Source: Agriotes lineatus (lineage: Eukaryota > Arthropoda > Insecta > Coleoptera > Elateridae). From it: 64,000 nt of DNA. Under the pieces are notes generated by a model. That model saw only the letters and a list, made by a program, of their open reading frames with translations. It was not told the origin of the DNA and did no database searches. Below, one piece after another: positions 12,149 through 23,642 of the stretch; position 1 is the stretch's first letter; each line of letters begins with the position of its first letter. The stretch lies in the NCBI GenBank assembly GCA_940337035.1, contig CALNHX010002998.1, positions 97,650 through 161,649 of the forward strand. The letters are read 5' to 3'. Both the position numbers and the translations under genes were made by a program.

Positions 12149-12158
12149 CCTCACCCTG
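12149..12158 (-). repeat. Right end of the mariner-like remnant
   Basis: CCTCACCCTG followed by TA at 12159-12160. It is the inverse of the CAGGGTGAGG at 442-451 and close to the ends of the element at 42207-44127. This is the expected position for the 3' end of the transposase-bearing element. Confidence 0.55.
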
Positions 12159-12160
12159 TA

Positions 12161-12800
12161 TATGAATGTACATTTTAATATAGTGACGTAAAGTGTGTAA
12201 CAGTATAGTTACTTAAATATCTAATAAATTAGAACGAAAAGATATGCAGGTAATGAACATATTATTGTTATATATTTTGTTAAATGTGTTACTGTATAGT
12301 AAAATGATGCTAAATAAAGTTATTATTATTATTTTATTATTATTTTTTGCCATATAGATGTGTTTTTCAAATCTTTAAAAAGGGGTATTAGTATTTTTTA
12401 AATTTCACCCCTAAAGCGGTAAAAACGGAAAACTAAAAGGGGTGGGGGTTAAAATAATACTTTTTCGCTCTGGGTTCATTTCAGGATAAGACGGGCTAAA
12501 ATAATTTTTCGAAATTTCACCCCTAAGGGTTGAAAAGGGGTAAGCTGCGTTTTCACGAATTTCTCAATATCTCTTAGAATAAAATGGGAGGATTTCTTAA
12601 ATTCCACCCCAAGTGGTGGAAACCGGTATCCTGCTATAATATATGAATACAACATTTAATAAGTGCATCTATTTTTGATTTTATCTCAGTGTTATACTAA
12701 AACTACAGTTTTATCAATGTATACAAGGGGCCGACAATTACATACACATTTCCAAGGGGGTATGTGAAGCATAAAAGAGTTAAGACCTTTTTTAAGGAAT
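12161..12800. repeat. Degenerate 'TTTCACCCCTAA' repeats in AT-rich DNA
   Basis: Three diverged copies of a motif close to AAATTTCACCCCTAAGGG occur at about 12401, 12515 and 12598. Each is followed by a GGTNNAAAA-like run of purines, and they are 80-115 bp apart. No coding frame was recognised. The rest is AT-rich with no features. Confidence 0.4.
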
Positions 12801-12804
12801 AAAA

Positions 12805-13879
12805 TTCGAGACGTTTTGAAATGTGCACATCTAAATGTGAGATCATTAAATGCTCATTTTGATGACGTTAAAGAACATGTACTTTCAAGTGGCTATGATT
12901 TGTTTGCAGTTTCTGAAACATGGTTAAGTAGCAAAATCACGCCTGATGCAGCTAAATAAATGGATATACATTTTTACCAAATAATCGTCCTACAAGAGGG
13001 TGTGGAGTGGGATTCTATATAAAATCTGATTTTGTGTTCCAAAAACTTCTTACAAACAATTGCATTGAGCAGCTGTGGATAAGTCTGATAATATTAAAGA
13101 AAAAATATATTTTTGGCGTTATATATAATCCCCCTGGAACTAAAAGAAATCATCTTGAGTTTATGAATAATTTTGATAATACAATATCAAATATGATTCC
13201 TACAGCAGACTGTATTTTTTGTTTTGGGGATTTTAACATAAATTTAATAAGTTCTGAAAGTAGTCTTGCTACTGATTTTCTATCCCTTATTAATGGTCAA
13301 GGTTTTTCACAGCTTATCAATGAACCTACGCGTGTTACTAAAATGTCAGCAACGCTTCTTGACTTCATTCTAACAACTTCCCCTGAGATTGTGGTTAATT
13401 CTGCTATAATTAGCATGCACGGCATATCTCATCATGATTTAACATTTTGTGACATTCAATTAAATATTACGCGGTCTGGTTTTACTTATCGTACTTACAG
13501 AAATTTTAAAAATTTGAATTATGAATTATTTTATGATCATTTGCGTTCCATTCCGTGGCGAAATATATATTATTCAAACAATATCAATGATAAAGTTGAA
13601 TTCTTAAATTCTAATATAATTACGTTGCTAAATATTCATGCACCTTTTAAAACTTCGCGAATTACCAAACCACCCGCACCGTGGCTTACCGATGGTTTAA
13701 AAAACATGATGTCAATTAGAAATGCAGCTCTCCGTAGGTTTAAGAAAACTAAAAATGTTGAACATTGGAATTACTACAAAACTCTACGTAATTTTACAAC
13801 GCTGGCGGTAAGAAATGAAAAAAGGCATATTTTCGTAGAAGCCTCGCGAATGATCCAAATTCCCTCTGGAAAAACATAA
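12805..13879 (+). pseudogene. LINE ORF2 part 1: apurinic-type endonuclease domain
   Basis: The endonuclease nicks target DNA to prime reverse transcription. Expected motifs are visible: CAHLNVRSLN (Asn motif) near 12830, AVSETWLSS (catalytic Glu) near 12910, FCFGDFNIN (Asp/Asn) near 13220 and SHHDLTF (His pair) near 13430. A stop at about 12957 and a one-base shift separate the first 50 residues from the main frame, which is open from about 12960 to 13879 and ends in a stop after the linker begins (IQIPSGKT). The motif residues themselves are retained, so the breaks look recent relative to the base substitutions. The frame continues in degenerate form to about 13985, where a MITE is inserted. 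It cannot encode a working ORF2 protein. Confidence 0.85.
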
Positions 13880-14034
13880 AACAACTTAACATAAACACTA
13901 AAGCCAATGATATACCTTCACACTTATGCGATGTCAATCAAATAAATAATTATTTTATAAATTCTATCTCTGAAATTACTAATGACAATGGCCGAAATAA
14001 TAATAACGCAATATGTAATTATTATAAAAATAAT

Positions 14035-14407
14035 TTTTCCGACGACCACTACGAAAAATGCCAAAAATGGCATGGCTTGGTGTTACTGAAAGTGACACAT
14101 TGCACAGGTCACCTGACAAGGTCACGTAAAGCGTGCGTTTTCCGTTTTGTAACACTAGTACGACATGGTCTCCCGTAGCAACTAAAATGCGCGAGAGCGT
14201 CACGGCCAATTCGGCATAAAACAGTGCGCAAGTTGCGAAACAAGCCGGTTCAAAAATCTAGTAAGCTAATGTTACAGAAATAGTATGACAATTTAAGTTG
14301 ATGTTTAAACAATAATTGTTTCATTTTGCGGTTAAAAGTGGTAAATTTGGTTTATATTATAAAGAATCAAATATTAATTTATTTGATTTTAGGTGGTCGT
14401 CGGAAAA
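14035..14407. mobile_element. 373-bp MITE in the LINE linker
   Basis: Perfect 15-bp terminal inverted repeats, TTTTCCGACGACCAC at 14035-14049 and its inverse at 14393-14407. The interior is non-coding. It separates the LINE endonuclease from its reverse transcriptase. A clear target duplication was not found, so the superfamily is not assigned. Confidence 0.75.
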
Positions 14408-14540
14408 GTATAGTGTATAACACGTGCTGATTGGATATTTCACACTTCTGCGAATGAGCCACTTGCCTTCGGCTCGTGGCTCAACTATCGCATTCGTGTG
14501 AAATATCCAACTTTCAGCACTAGTTAGACAATATACTATA
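14408..14540. repeat. Palindromic element with GC-rich apex (a)
   Basis: The outer arms tatagtgtat/atatactata and gtgctga/tcagcac enclose ttggatatttcacac and its inverse. Near the apex, gagccac pairs with gtggctc around 'ttgccttcggctc'. It lies directly against the right end of the MITE and may be part of the same insertion or a separate event. It is one of a series of similar palindromes in this window. Confidence 0.75.
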
Positions 14541-14541
14541 G

Positions 14542-15103
14542 CTAATAACGTTACATCTTATCTTAATTTTAGTCCTGTAAGCGAAGTAGAAATATTTAAA
14601 ATTATAAAACGTATTAAAACCCAAGCAGTTGGGGATGATTGTATTAGTATTTCATATATAAATCTTTGTTTGCCTTTCTTATTACCTTTTATAACACATA
14701 TAGTTAACTATTCATTAATAAATTCTGTTTATCCGAGTAGTTGGAAGCGGGCACTAGTTACGCCTTTACCAAAAAAGTCTCCTGCAATGGATTATAAAGA
14801 TTTGCGCCCAATGAGTATTCTGCCAGCGGTGTCTAAAGTTTTGGAGAAATCGATGGAACACCAATTACGTAATAATATAAGTATAAATAAAATAATTCCC
14901 GTGAATCAATCTGGGTTTAAACCTGGGCATAGTTGTTCTACGACTTTGCTTCATATTACAGATGATGTCTTAACTGCCACTGATCAGAATCTTTTGACAG
15001 TATTGGTGTTGCTGGATTTTTCTAAGGCTTTCGACACGCTGGATCATGACATACTTATATCCATCTTACACCATATTGGGTTAGCCGCTTCAGCAATTGA
15101 TTT
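14542..15103 (+). pseudogene. LINE ORF2 part 2: reverse transcriptase N-terminal half
   Basis: This is the fingers and palm part of the same LINE reverse transcriptase, which copies element RNA at the nicked target. The frame reads from about NNVTSYLNFSPVSEVEIFK through PSSWKRALVTPLPKK, DLRPMSILPAVSKVLEK, NQSGFKPGHSCSTTLLH and the palm motif VLLDFSKAFDTLDHDIL, which contains a catalytic Asp. It is open up to the Copia insertion point at GATTT (15099-15103) and would continue in frame at 20964. The frame was therefore intact here when Copia inserted. The apparent continuation to 15206 reads into the Copia LTR and is not LINE sequence. Confidence 0.9.
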
Positions 15104-15358
15104 TGTTGTAATTGTGAAGATTTTCGAGGGTAGCCACTGGGAATGTAGTATCAAAATTAAAACTCATCTCAAATTTCATTTTTGCACTTTATTGTTGCTC
15201 TGCTGACTGCTCACACATTTTTACTAAATTGACACTTCATACATTTTCGTTTTTACCAACCAAATACAAAAGTATATTGTACTACGCCACCTGGCATCAA
15301 AATAACAAAACATTATTTATGAACAGATGAGACATGTAAAATTAACAATTTTCCAACA
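15104..15358 (-). repeat. Copia 3' LTR
   Basis: A 255-bp direct repeat of 20709-20963, with the TG...CA boundary. It is the 3' LTR because the coding frame runs on the minus strand. It differs from the 5' LTR by one base. Confidence 0.95.
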
Positions 15359-15372
15359 AACTCCCCCTGTCT
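15359..15372 (-). promoter_or_regulatory. Copia polypurine tract
   Basis: On the minus strand AGACAGGGGGAGTT ends exactly where the 3' LTR starts. This is the expected primer for plus-strand synthesis in LTR retrotransposons. Confidence 0.85.
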
Positions 15373-15412
15373 CAGCTGTCATTTAAAACCAAAATATCAT
15401 CGTAACATAATT

Positions 15413-18400
15413 TTAACTTAACTGAATTAAGAGGTTTCGTAAACATGTCTGCGATATTATTTTTTCCAGACACATTTTTTTAAAATCAAAATACCCTTCA
15501 GATAACCACTCGCGTATAAAATGGTATTTTACATCTATATGTTTACTGCGAGCATTTTCGATTTGACTTTGGACAAAACATACAGCCGATGTACTATCGG
15601 AATACACTAAAGGACGAGGAATTTCATGCTTTCCATTATTAAACAAATCAATAGATAATAATTTGTTAAGCCAAACTATTTCTTTAGCGCAATCCACGAT
15701 TCCCATGAATTTAGACTCCATGGTTGACAAGGCAACTACCTTTTGCTTTGCACATGTCCAGTGTATTGGTACGTTTGCATACATAATAACAAATCCTGAG
15801 AAGCTCTTACGGCTATCTCGATCTGATGCATAGCTCGCATCCGTGTATGCGTACAAATAATGTGCATTGTTAACACTCGATAAATCGATGCATAAATTCC
15901 TCGTCGATTTAACATATTTTAACAATTGTTTTAACAGATTCACATGAAAACCAGTATGTTCTTCACTAAACTGTGACAAAAGAATAACACTAAATAATAT
16001 GTCAGGTCGTGTTTTCATAGCTAAATACAATAATGAACCAATTACAGATCGATAGGGATACACAGTATCTAACTGCTCCCCCTGTCTTGGTTTTTCAACA
16101 ACTACACCAACAGGAAAAGGAACTTTGATCTTCAATTCGTCATTCACATTGTATTCACTACAAATTTTATTAATGTAACGTCTCTGACTTAATAAAATTT
16201 TACCATTTTCACGAATAAATTCAATTCCAAGTAAATTTGTAACACGACCTAACGATACGATATCAAAACGCTTTGAAATAGCTTTGATAACTTCACTTTG
16301 TATATACTCATTCTTTGTAAATAATACAATATCATCTACGTATACTACTAAAATAGCTTTACAACCTAAATAATAAACACAATTGATTCCTTTCACCGAC
16401 TTGAAACCAATTGTTAACAAAGTTGAATCTAGTTTTTGAAACCACATTCGGCCAGATTGATGTAAACCGTAAAGTGCTTTTCTTAATTTCCAAACCATCG
16501 ATCGATTTTCATTTGTAACAAATCCTTTTGGAATTTGCATGAAAATTTGTTCTTTCAATTCTCCGTATAAATAAGCACACTTGACGTCAAGATGAACGTC
16601 AAGCCACCCAAATAGAACAACTAAAATACAAAACAAAAGTCGTATTATCGAAAAATTGACTACTGGGCTAAATATTTCGTTATAATCATGACCAAAACGT
16701 TGATTATAACCTTTCGCAACTAACGTGGCTCGAAAACACTTTACCTGACCATGTTGATCAGTTTTAACTTTATAAATCCATTTATTACCAAGTGGTTTAC
16801 ATTTAGGGGGCAACGGTACCACCTCATAAACATTACGAGTTTTCAGGGTTTCAATCTCGTCTTGCATTGCATTTTCCCATTCGTAATGTTGAGGTCCAGT
16901 TGTAGCTTGCTCGAAGGTTTTCGGTTCCATGATCGTTACATTGCATTCCGGTCGATCATCCGATGCTGCTCCGGGTCGAAAAGAAAAGATATCATCTTCG
17001 TATTCGTATCCATATTCTTCACACCATGCCCGTAATTCTGGTCTGCTTCTGCATATTTGTCCCAATGGTGAAATAAAATACACATCAACTTGACCCTCGG
17101 TTTTCGTCCCTTTTCCCCGTGCGTGTTCCCTTCGCACCCACAACGTAATGTCCAAACGTTTCTTCTTTGGGAGTGGTTTGGGTGATGGCGGGACAACTTT
17201 CGATCGAATTCTGCTTGAGATAGGCGCTTCTCCTCCAATCGCTTGTGGGATTTCATCATCGGATTTGCTATCTTCTTTTCCATTAGATTCTTCTCCCTCT
17301 GGAATGGTAGACAATTTCTTCTTGCGCCTCGTGAAATCTTCATCTGATTCAGAATCATCATTATGGAGGTGAATTGGAGCTGATGTGCGGACTTCTTCAT
17401 AGGTTTCGCACGTAGGGACAAATTTTCCTTCTGAACACCAAGTCCATTCCTCGTCAATCGTGGTGTGCTGCGATTCCGTAATTCGATTGTTTCGAGGATT
17501 CCATAATCTGTAACCTTTAGTAGTCGTAGCGTACCCAATTAGATTGTATTCACCACCTCGAGGAACTAACTTATCCCTATCAGGACCCAATTCTAGTTTA
17601 TATGCTTTCGAGCCAAGCAAGCGCAAATAATTTACGTATACATTTCGTTCATTCCAAACACAATAAGGCACATCATTATTTAATTTCGATTGCGGAAAAC
17701 GGTTTTTTAAATAAATGAATGAAATTGCTAATTCAGCCCATAATCTCTTGGGCAGACCCGTTTGTGCACGTAAGGTACAAACCCCTTCAAAAACTGTTCT
17801 ATTCATTATTTCCGCAACTCCATTCATTGCATGCGAATAAGGATTTGTAAACTCTTGTACGAATCCACATTCACGTGCTAACTCACCAAAACGACGATTT
17901 TTAAATTCTAAGCCATTATCACAACGAACTCGTTTTAATTTGAGCCCCGTTTCTCGCTCAACACGTTTTAACCAATCTAGAAATGTGGAGAAAACTTGAT
18001 CTTTCGATTTAAGCGGGAAAATCCAAGTAAAACGACTAAAGTCGTCAATTATTAAAAATGCGAAACGTGCTCCGCCAAGTGATGCTGTTCTACTTGGTCC
18101 CCAGAGATCCACATGGACCAGATCAAGTCTTTCTCTGGAGTTCAAATAACTAAGAGCTTTTCCTCTTTCACGAGTTACCTTAGCGATTTTGCATGAATCA
18201 CACGCACCTACTCTGCGCTTGTTGTTCATCTTTAATCCGTGAACTTTTCTATTTTTCTTTAACTTTAAAATCCCATCCTCATATTGATGGGCAAACCGTT
18301 TGTGCCAACGGTGTAAAGAAACTGACTTTTTACTTCCAATCAAGCAGCATTTCAGCAATCGATTCTTGCTTTTCGCTTTACAATGTTTTGTATTCGTGTG

Positions 18401-19945
18401 TGAATTAACAGACTTTTTATAATCTTTCAACATTTTATTACTCTTGGCAACCTCAGACTTTGTGAATGCACTTATAATAGGTTTTTCACCAGTTTTGCGA
18501 ACACATGGTTTGCCATAAGTAATATACAAACCGTCAACTAATTTCGCTCGTAATATAACTTGACCATTTTTATCAGTTATTTCTTTAATTCCGTTACAAC
18601 TAACAGTTTTACATCCTTGAATGTCAAGTCTGCTTTCGCTAATCAAGTTACGTTCAAAATTAGGAACATAACACGCATTTGTTAACCTGATTATGAAGCT
18701 GGAATCACCTACTTGTGATTTAAAGAGTATTGTACCTCTCCCGGCTATACGACTTGTACCTTCACCCATCGTAACTACATCGTTCACATGAGTGAAAGTC
18801 TCAAAACACTGTCGATCTTTGCAACAGTGATGTGTGCATGCACAATCTATGGCAAATTGAGATTTCAATTCATCAGATTGTGCATCTGTTATACAAGCGA
18901 ATTTAGTATCGGTTACATAATTTACACTATTAAAATTAGTATAATATGCGAAATCAGCTTCCAACTCGTCTTCGGAATAGTAGGCATAGTTGGCTTCTTT
19001 CTTAGGATCGGCTGCTTTCCTTTTGTAGTCCTTCCTAGGCTTTGATTTAGTCTGCTTTTCTGGAGTTTTCTGTCCGGATTCGGCTGACGGACAAACATTC
19101 GCAGCGTGCCCTTTTCCCCCGCAGGTCCAACACGTAAAGTCACGTTGAAACGTCCTGGCTTCGTGGGCGTTATCGCTTTGTCCTCCCCCGGGCGACAGCC
19201 GACTAGGAGTCGCACTGTCTGGACTGGAATTGAGCCGACTTGAAGTCGCATTCCCTCGTTTTCCATGTCCCCGAGTTGATCTGGAGCCACCTCGTCCACG
19301 TAACTGCGATGTGTAGTAACCCCTGGCTCCCCTTCCTCCAGTGTTTCCAATTAGTTGGTCAGCTACAAGTCGATTGTGTTCAGCAAGTAGAGAATCTGCA
19401 ACTTGTTTAACAGTAAAATTTGCATCATCGAGATGATATAATTGTTGGCGAATAGTAGAGTATACATCTGGTAATCTTTGCAAATATTTAAATGCGTGTT
19501 GCTCTGGATCTATATCGATGTTGACAGCTTTTAGTTCCTTAACCTTACAGTCTACCCGTCCGATGAAAATTGACATTTCTTCACCCTCTTCGATGGCTAA
19601 TTCTTCGAATTCTGTTCGAAGTCTCGCCTTACGAACTCTCGACGGTGGTTGGTAGGTTGCTAAAAGGTCGTCCCAGATTTCTTTCGCCGTCATTTCATCT
19701 TTGAGTACTTGAATTTTACAGTCTTGTAAATGTAAACAAATAGTTGACCTTGCCTTTTGGCATCTCACTTTCCACTTCTATTTCTGCTCTGCATCTGCAG
19801 GTTCCTTGTCGGTTGCATCAAGAATTCCCCACAGTCCACGATCTTCCAGAAGTAATCTGATTTTCTTTGCCCAGATTTCATAGTTGTGCTCATTAAGCAA
19901 ATCGACTCTCATTTGTTGTAAACCTCCTTCTCGAGATTCTACCAT
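15413..19945 (-). CDS. Copia gag-pol polyprotein with one in-frame TAG
   Basis: A single frame of about 1510 codons from ATG at 19945 (MVESREGGLQQMRV), broken only by TAG at 19778-19780 and in the same frame on both sides. Domains in order are: gag (NEHNYEIWAKKIRLLLEDRG, EIWDDLLATY), zinc knuckle CWTCGGKGHAANVC (near 19120), protease, integrase with HH-CC finger (HRWHKRFAH...CDSC), and the DDE core (HVDLWGP, RCDNGLEF, NGVAEIMNRT). Then come reverse transcriptase (LDVKCAYLYGEL, VVYVDDIVLF) and RNase H (AYTDASYASD, STMESKF, VYSDSTSA). The protease active site reads IDCACTHH where the family normally has D-S/T-G. The TAG in gag is either a point mutation or a readthrough codon, and the lack of other lesions fits a very young copy. 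Nucleocapsid, protease, integrase and polymerase would act in a cytoplasmic particle. Confidence 0.92.
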
Positions 19946-20694
19946 TTTCGTGATAAACTTCGCAAAAACACAAAATAAACAGTTAGTCAAAATTATTCTA
20001 AACAAAAATCGTAGTTTTAGTTGTCTTCGAACGGCTGCAAACTCGTAAATTCAATCGAATAAGCACACACTGTTCGATTTTTCCATAAGTGACAACACCA
20101 CAGTTTTTGTTCCTAAATACGCACTTTTTAACTCGGAAAAATTCACTTAATACTTCGAACATACCTTACAGTGTCCTACTCCGTTGAAAACTCGCTTGAT
20201 CGGATTGCTGCTGGTTTTCTTTTCACCACTGCACTTGGGAACGCCCCAAAATTCACGATCTGTTTTCGGTAAATAAATGCATATTGATCTTCAAATTTGA
20301 CTTCACTCTTCGTCTTTACTGCCTCGAATGTGTAGATTCACATCAAAATTAGCATTATAAAATAGTTCAAATTCTTCGGGTGGCCACTCGAACCGGCAAC
20401 TTTTCAAAATGCGTCAGCACTTCCGCGTTCGACAAATGGACCAATCCTGTGCGTCCTAACAATCAACGTTTGCGTTAGCTCCTAACCTCGTCGTTTTTCA
20501 GCTCAAAATAGACCCGATAACTTTTAATAATGATGCAAAAACACTCAATCCGGCAAAATAAAAACCTCGTTGCTATTAACTTCAACGTTTGAGACGAAAT
20601 AATATACCGTTTCCTCTTCTTACCCTCGTGTATTATCAACACGTGTCCGGCATATTATCAAAACGAACAACTGCTCCGTTCTTCTGATAACCAC

Positions 20695-20706
20695 GCTCTG
20701 CTACCA
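20695..20706 (-). promoter_or_regulatory. Copia primer binding site (Met-tRNA type)
   Basis: Two bases inside the 5' LTR, the minus strand reads TGGTAGCAGAGC. From general knowledge this is complementary to the CCA-bearing 3' end of insect initiator methionine tRNA. It marks the right-hand LTR as the 5' LTR. Confidence 0.75.
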
Positions 20707-20708
20707 TT

Positions 20709-20963
20709 TGTTGTAATTGTGAAGATTTTCGAGGGTAGCCACTGGGAATGTAGTATCAAAATTAAAACTCATCTCAAATTTCATTTTTGCACTTTATTGC
20801 TGCTCTGCTGACTGCTCACACATTTTTACTAAATTGACACTTCATACATTTTCGTTTTTACCAACCAAATACAAAAGTATATTGTACTACGCCACCTGGC
20901 ATCAAAATAACAAAACATTATTTATGAACAGATGAGACATGTAAAATTAACAATTTTCCAACA
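20709..20963 (-). repeat. Copia 5' LTR
   Basis: The 255-bp partner of 15104-15358. It should hold the promoter for minus-strand transcription of the element. No specific promoter motif is claimed. Confidence 0.95.
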
Positions 20964-21985
20964 GATTTAATAGCTAGTTATTTGTCTGATCGAAGTCAAG
21001 CTGTAGTACTTAATGGAAAAATATCAAATTATCTTGACGTTGGCAAAGGCGTACCTCAAGGATCAATTTTAGGTCCACTACTATTCTCCGTGTACATTTC
21101 AGCATTTCCTACAGCTATATTAAATTGCAAATATCACTTTTATGACGATGATACCCAACTATATCTATCTTTTACTGAATCTACTTGTCAAAATGCGTGC
21201 AGGCTTATTAATGAAGATTTATTGCGAATTGCTGATATATCCCGCCAACATGGTTTGCATTTAAACTCCCATAAACCTGTGGCTATTTTATTTGGCAAAA
21301 AGAATGTTAGGCTGAGGACGACAGACAAAATTTGTATGAAAATAAATGATGATGTTATTGGGTTAAGAGAGTCTGTAAAAAATTTAGGAGTACTCATGGA
21401 TTATCAGCTACGCTTTAAGGAGCACGTCTCTAATTGCATTAGAAAAGCATAAGCAGTACTTAAACTTATATTTCATAACAGACACTTATTTGATTCAAAT
21501 ACAAAAATACTTCTTTGTAATTCTCTTGTACTGTCGAAGTTTAACTACTGTGACGTTGTTTATTATTCTTGTTTAGATTCAAACGATGTTGGTAGAATTC
21601 AGAGATTGCAAAATGCATGCATGCGACTGATATTTGGCATTCGTAAATACCAAAGAATTAGTCACAAGCTCAGGGAATTGAAGTGGCTCAATATGCATAA
21701 TAGGCGGCTGTTACATGCTGTTTGTCTGTACCACTCGATTACCGTCACAAAAGTCCTGATTATTTATATAATAAGATTACATTCAGATGTGACGTTCATA
21801 ATCTAAATTTAAGATTTAAAGGACTGCTTACTCCTCCCCTTCATTGTTCTGAAATGTATAAACGTTCCTTTTGCTATTGTATCGTAAAACATTATAATAA
21901 TTTACCTGTTTCTTTTAAAATGTTATCTGCAACGACATTTAAGCAAGCTTTACGTCAATACATAATTAATGATCTCACAGTTTAA
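20964..21985 (+). pseudogene. LINE ORF2 part 3: reverse transcriptase C-terminal half
   Basis: This resumes the LINE frame after Copia: DLIASYLSDRSQAVV, GKGVPQGSILGPLLFSVYI (a conserved reverse transcriptase block), then FYDDDTQLYLSF where the catalytic YADD box reads YDDD. LNSHKPVAILFGKK, NLGVLMDYQLRFKEHV and a stop at about 21450 follow. Further homologous segments come after shifts, such as RIQRLQNACMRLIFGI (near 21600) and FCYCIVKHYNNLPVSFKM (to 21985). The catalytic aspartates remain, but the Ala-to-Asp change in the box and at least two frame breaks mean this copy is dead irrespective of the Copia insertion. Confidence 0.88.
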
Positions 21986-22020
21986 AAAGTGTTTAAAATG
22001 TTTTCTTTATGCAAGTTCAT

Positions 22021-23642
22021 AAAAATTTTAATACTACAATGCTGAAAACGATGTGCTCTTCCACTTCCTCGAACAAAAAATATGCTGCTGGCGTACGCCA
22101 TTGAACATAGTTCTAAAGTATTTAAAAATTTACACTACTTTTTGACCCCTTCAAGCGTTTTTGCCACAAAACAGGATTTTGCAATATATTTCAGGTGTTC
22201 CAGACTTTTTTACCACACTGTATAATATTTTTTATAAGAGACTCTGTGAGTTTGTGACACTGTAAAGCAAATTGTTCCCAACAGCTCTATAATATAACTG
22301 TTATAAAAGAGAAACGTCTACTTCAATGACAGGTTTTGGTAGTAATGACTTTTTCCCGCTGCTGATCATGTAAGACAGTGATACAGCCTTAGTAACAAAA
22401 CGTGGAAGTCGGTGATTATATTTGTTTGCTGCTTTTCCTTAACAACGGAACTTAATATTACTATTAAGTTCCTAGGATAATAAAATTAACAACACAAGAT
22501 GCAGACTTAGACGTTCTGTTTATAATTGCACGTGTTTATGTGACATGTAACACTCACAGGTAACACGACTCACAAAAATTAATCCTGGTGACACGTGACA
22601 AACCAAACGATTTTCAAAAATCTAGGAACATTTTGATAAGCAGCGGGGAAAATATAATAAAATAACTCGGAATATATCACCTAGTAATATTTTCGGCAGG
22701 CAACAAGCCACGGCTTCGCCTTGGCTTGTAGTTGCCTACCTTAAATGTTAATAGGTCCTTACATTCCTTGTTACTTAAATAGCTATTAAGACGGTTGCGG
22801 AAAAATATTCTTGTTCAACATAAAATAAATATTCTTAAACAATTGTTTTCTTCATAATTCATATTTCGTTCTAAACGTTTCTGTTCCACTATTAATTATT
22901 ACGTATAACAAGAGCTAGAAAGCCGCGTTATAATAATAATCATCCACTGTCACTCGTATTCGCGATTTAACGTATTGTAAATTTCGAATTTGCGATGGCA
23001 TTACGAAGTTTAAATTTACCGCAGTTCGTGCAATGTTCACAATCTTAGCTTTGTAATGACAACACGACATCTGTCTTACAATGCCCAAAAATATTTATAC
23101 GCTATTTGTGTGGAAATTTATCAGGTGTCTGCAAAAACAGCACCGATAACCGAAATTTGGCGTTGTAATATTCGTCCTAAATGACAATAGCTTGAATTTA
23201 TTTATAAATCACTTATTATCTTCCTATAAACTATTTTACAGTTTCTGTTTTCTAGTTTGCAGAAAGAAGTAAATTTTACTGTTGAATAGCAGAAATACAA
23301 ATGAAAAATGGCTACAAAAGTGTCCATATTTTAAATACAATTTTACAGGGCAAGCGAATATTTTACAATTTGTAAAATAGTTACCGATAATGGGACCAAC
23401 ATTTGTCTTTGAAATGAAGTCTTGTGTAACTTCCTACGCCGCGTGTAAATCCATAATAAGTGATTCCTATGTATCAATATGTCCCTATTATTTCAACATA
23501 AGCCAAACGCCAGCCTTAAAATAGTAAGTATATTGCAGACAGCGATTGAGTTTTTTATGTATTTCTTTTGATAGTTTTGACAGTACTGTCTTCTATCTTT
23601 GTCTTATGTTGTATTATTTTTACCATGTGTTCTCTATATCTA
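22021..23642. other. Non-coding stretch with a mariner-type end and one palindrome
   Basis: AT-rich and without recognisable genes. A sequence resembling a mariner-type terminus, TTTTTACCACACTG-TA, ends at about 22223, and I could not find its partner. The palindrome at 22661-22774 is listed separately. Nothing else is supported. Confidence 0.5.
22661..22774. repeat. Palindromic element with GC-rich apex (b)
   Basis: The left arm (taactcggaatatatcacct, then ggcaggcaac) pairs with the right arm (gttgcctacc, then aggtccttacattccttgtt) with a few mismatches. The inner stem aagcca/tggctt encloses 'cggcttcgcct'. Arm length is about 45-50 nt. Confidence 0.75.

Larger units (their letters stand above)
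15104..20963 (-). mobile_element. Ty1/Copia LTR retrotransposon, 5860 bp, young
   Basis: Two 255-bp LTRs (15104-15358 and 20709-20963) begin TGTTG and end CAACA. I could find one difference between them (t/c in tattgYtgctc). They are flanked by the 5-bp target duplication GATTT at 15099-15103 and 20964-20968. A tRNA-type primer binding site and a polypurine tract adjoin the LTRs, and one long gag-pol frame lies between them on the minus strand. The near-identical LTRs imply recent insertion into the LINE reverse transcriptase. Confidence 0.97.
12805..22020 (+). mobile_element. Jockey/CR1-like LINE, broken by three insertions
   Basis: One non-LTR retrotransposon is read on the plus strand: endonuclease (12805-13879), linker, reverse transcriptase first half (14542-15103), second half (20964-21450) and C-terminal part (to about 21985). 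It is interrupted by a MITE (14035-14407), a palindromic element (14408-14540) and a Copia element (15104-20963). Removing the inserts places all domains in canonical order. No poly(A) or simple-repeat tail is obvious after 21985. The 5' limit is uncertain because the sequence before 12805 is not recognisable. Confidence 0.85.

Noticed and set aside
14670..15206. LINE reverse transcriptase frame extending to 15206
   Set aside because: The last third reads into the Copia LTR. The genuine LINE frame stops at 15103 and resumes at 20964.
16751..17538. Open frames of 94 and 200 codons overlapping Copia pol
   Set aside because: They are shadows in other frames of the Copia polyprotein, with no domain pattern of their own.
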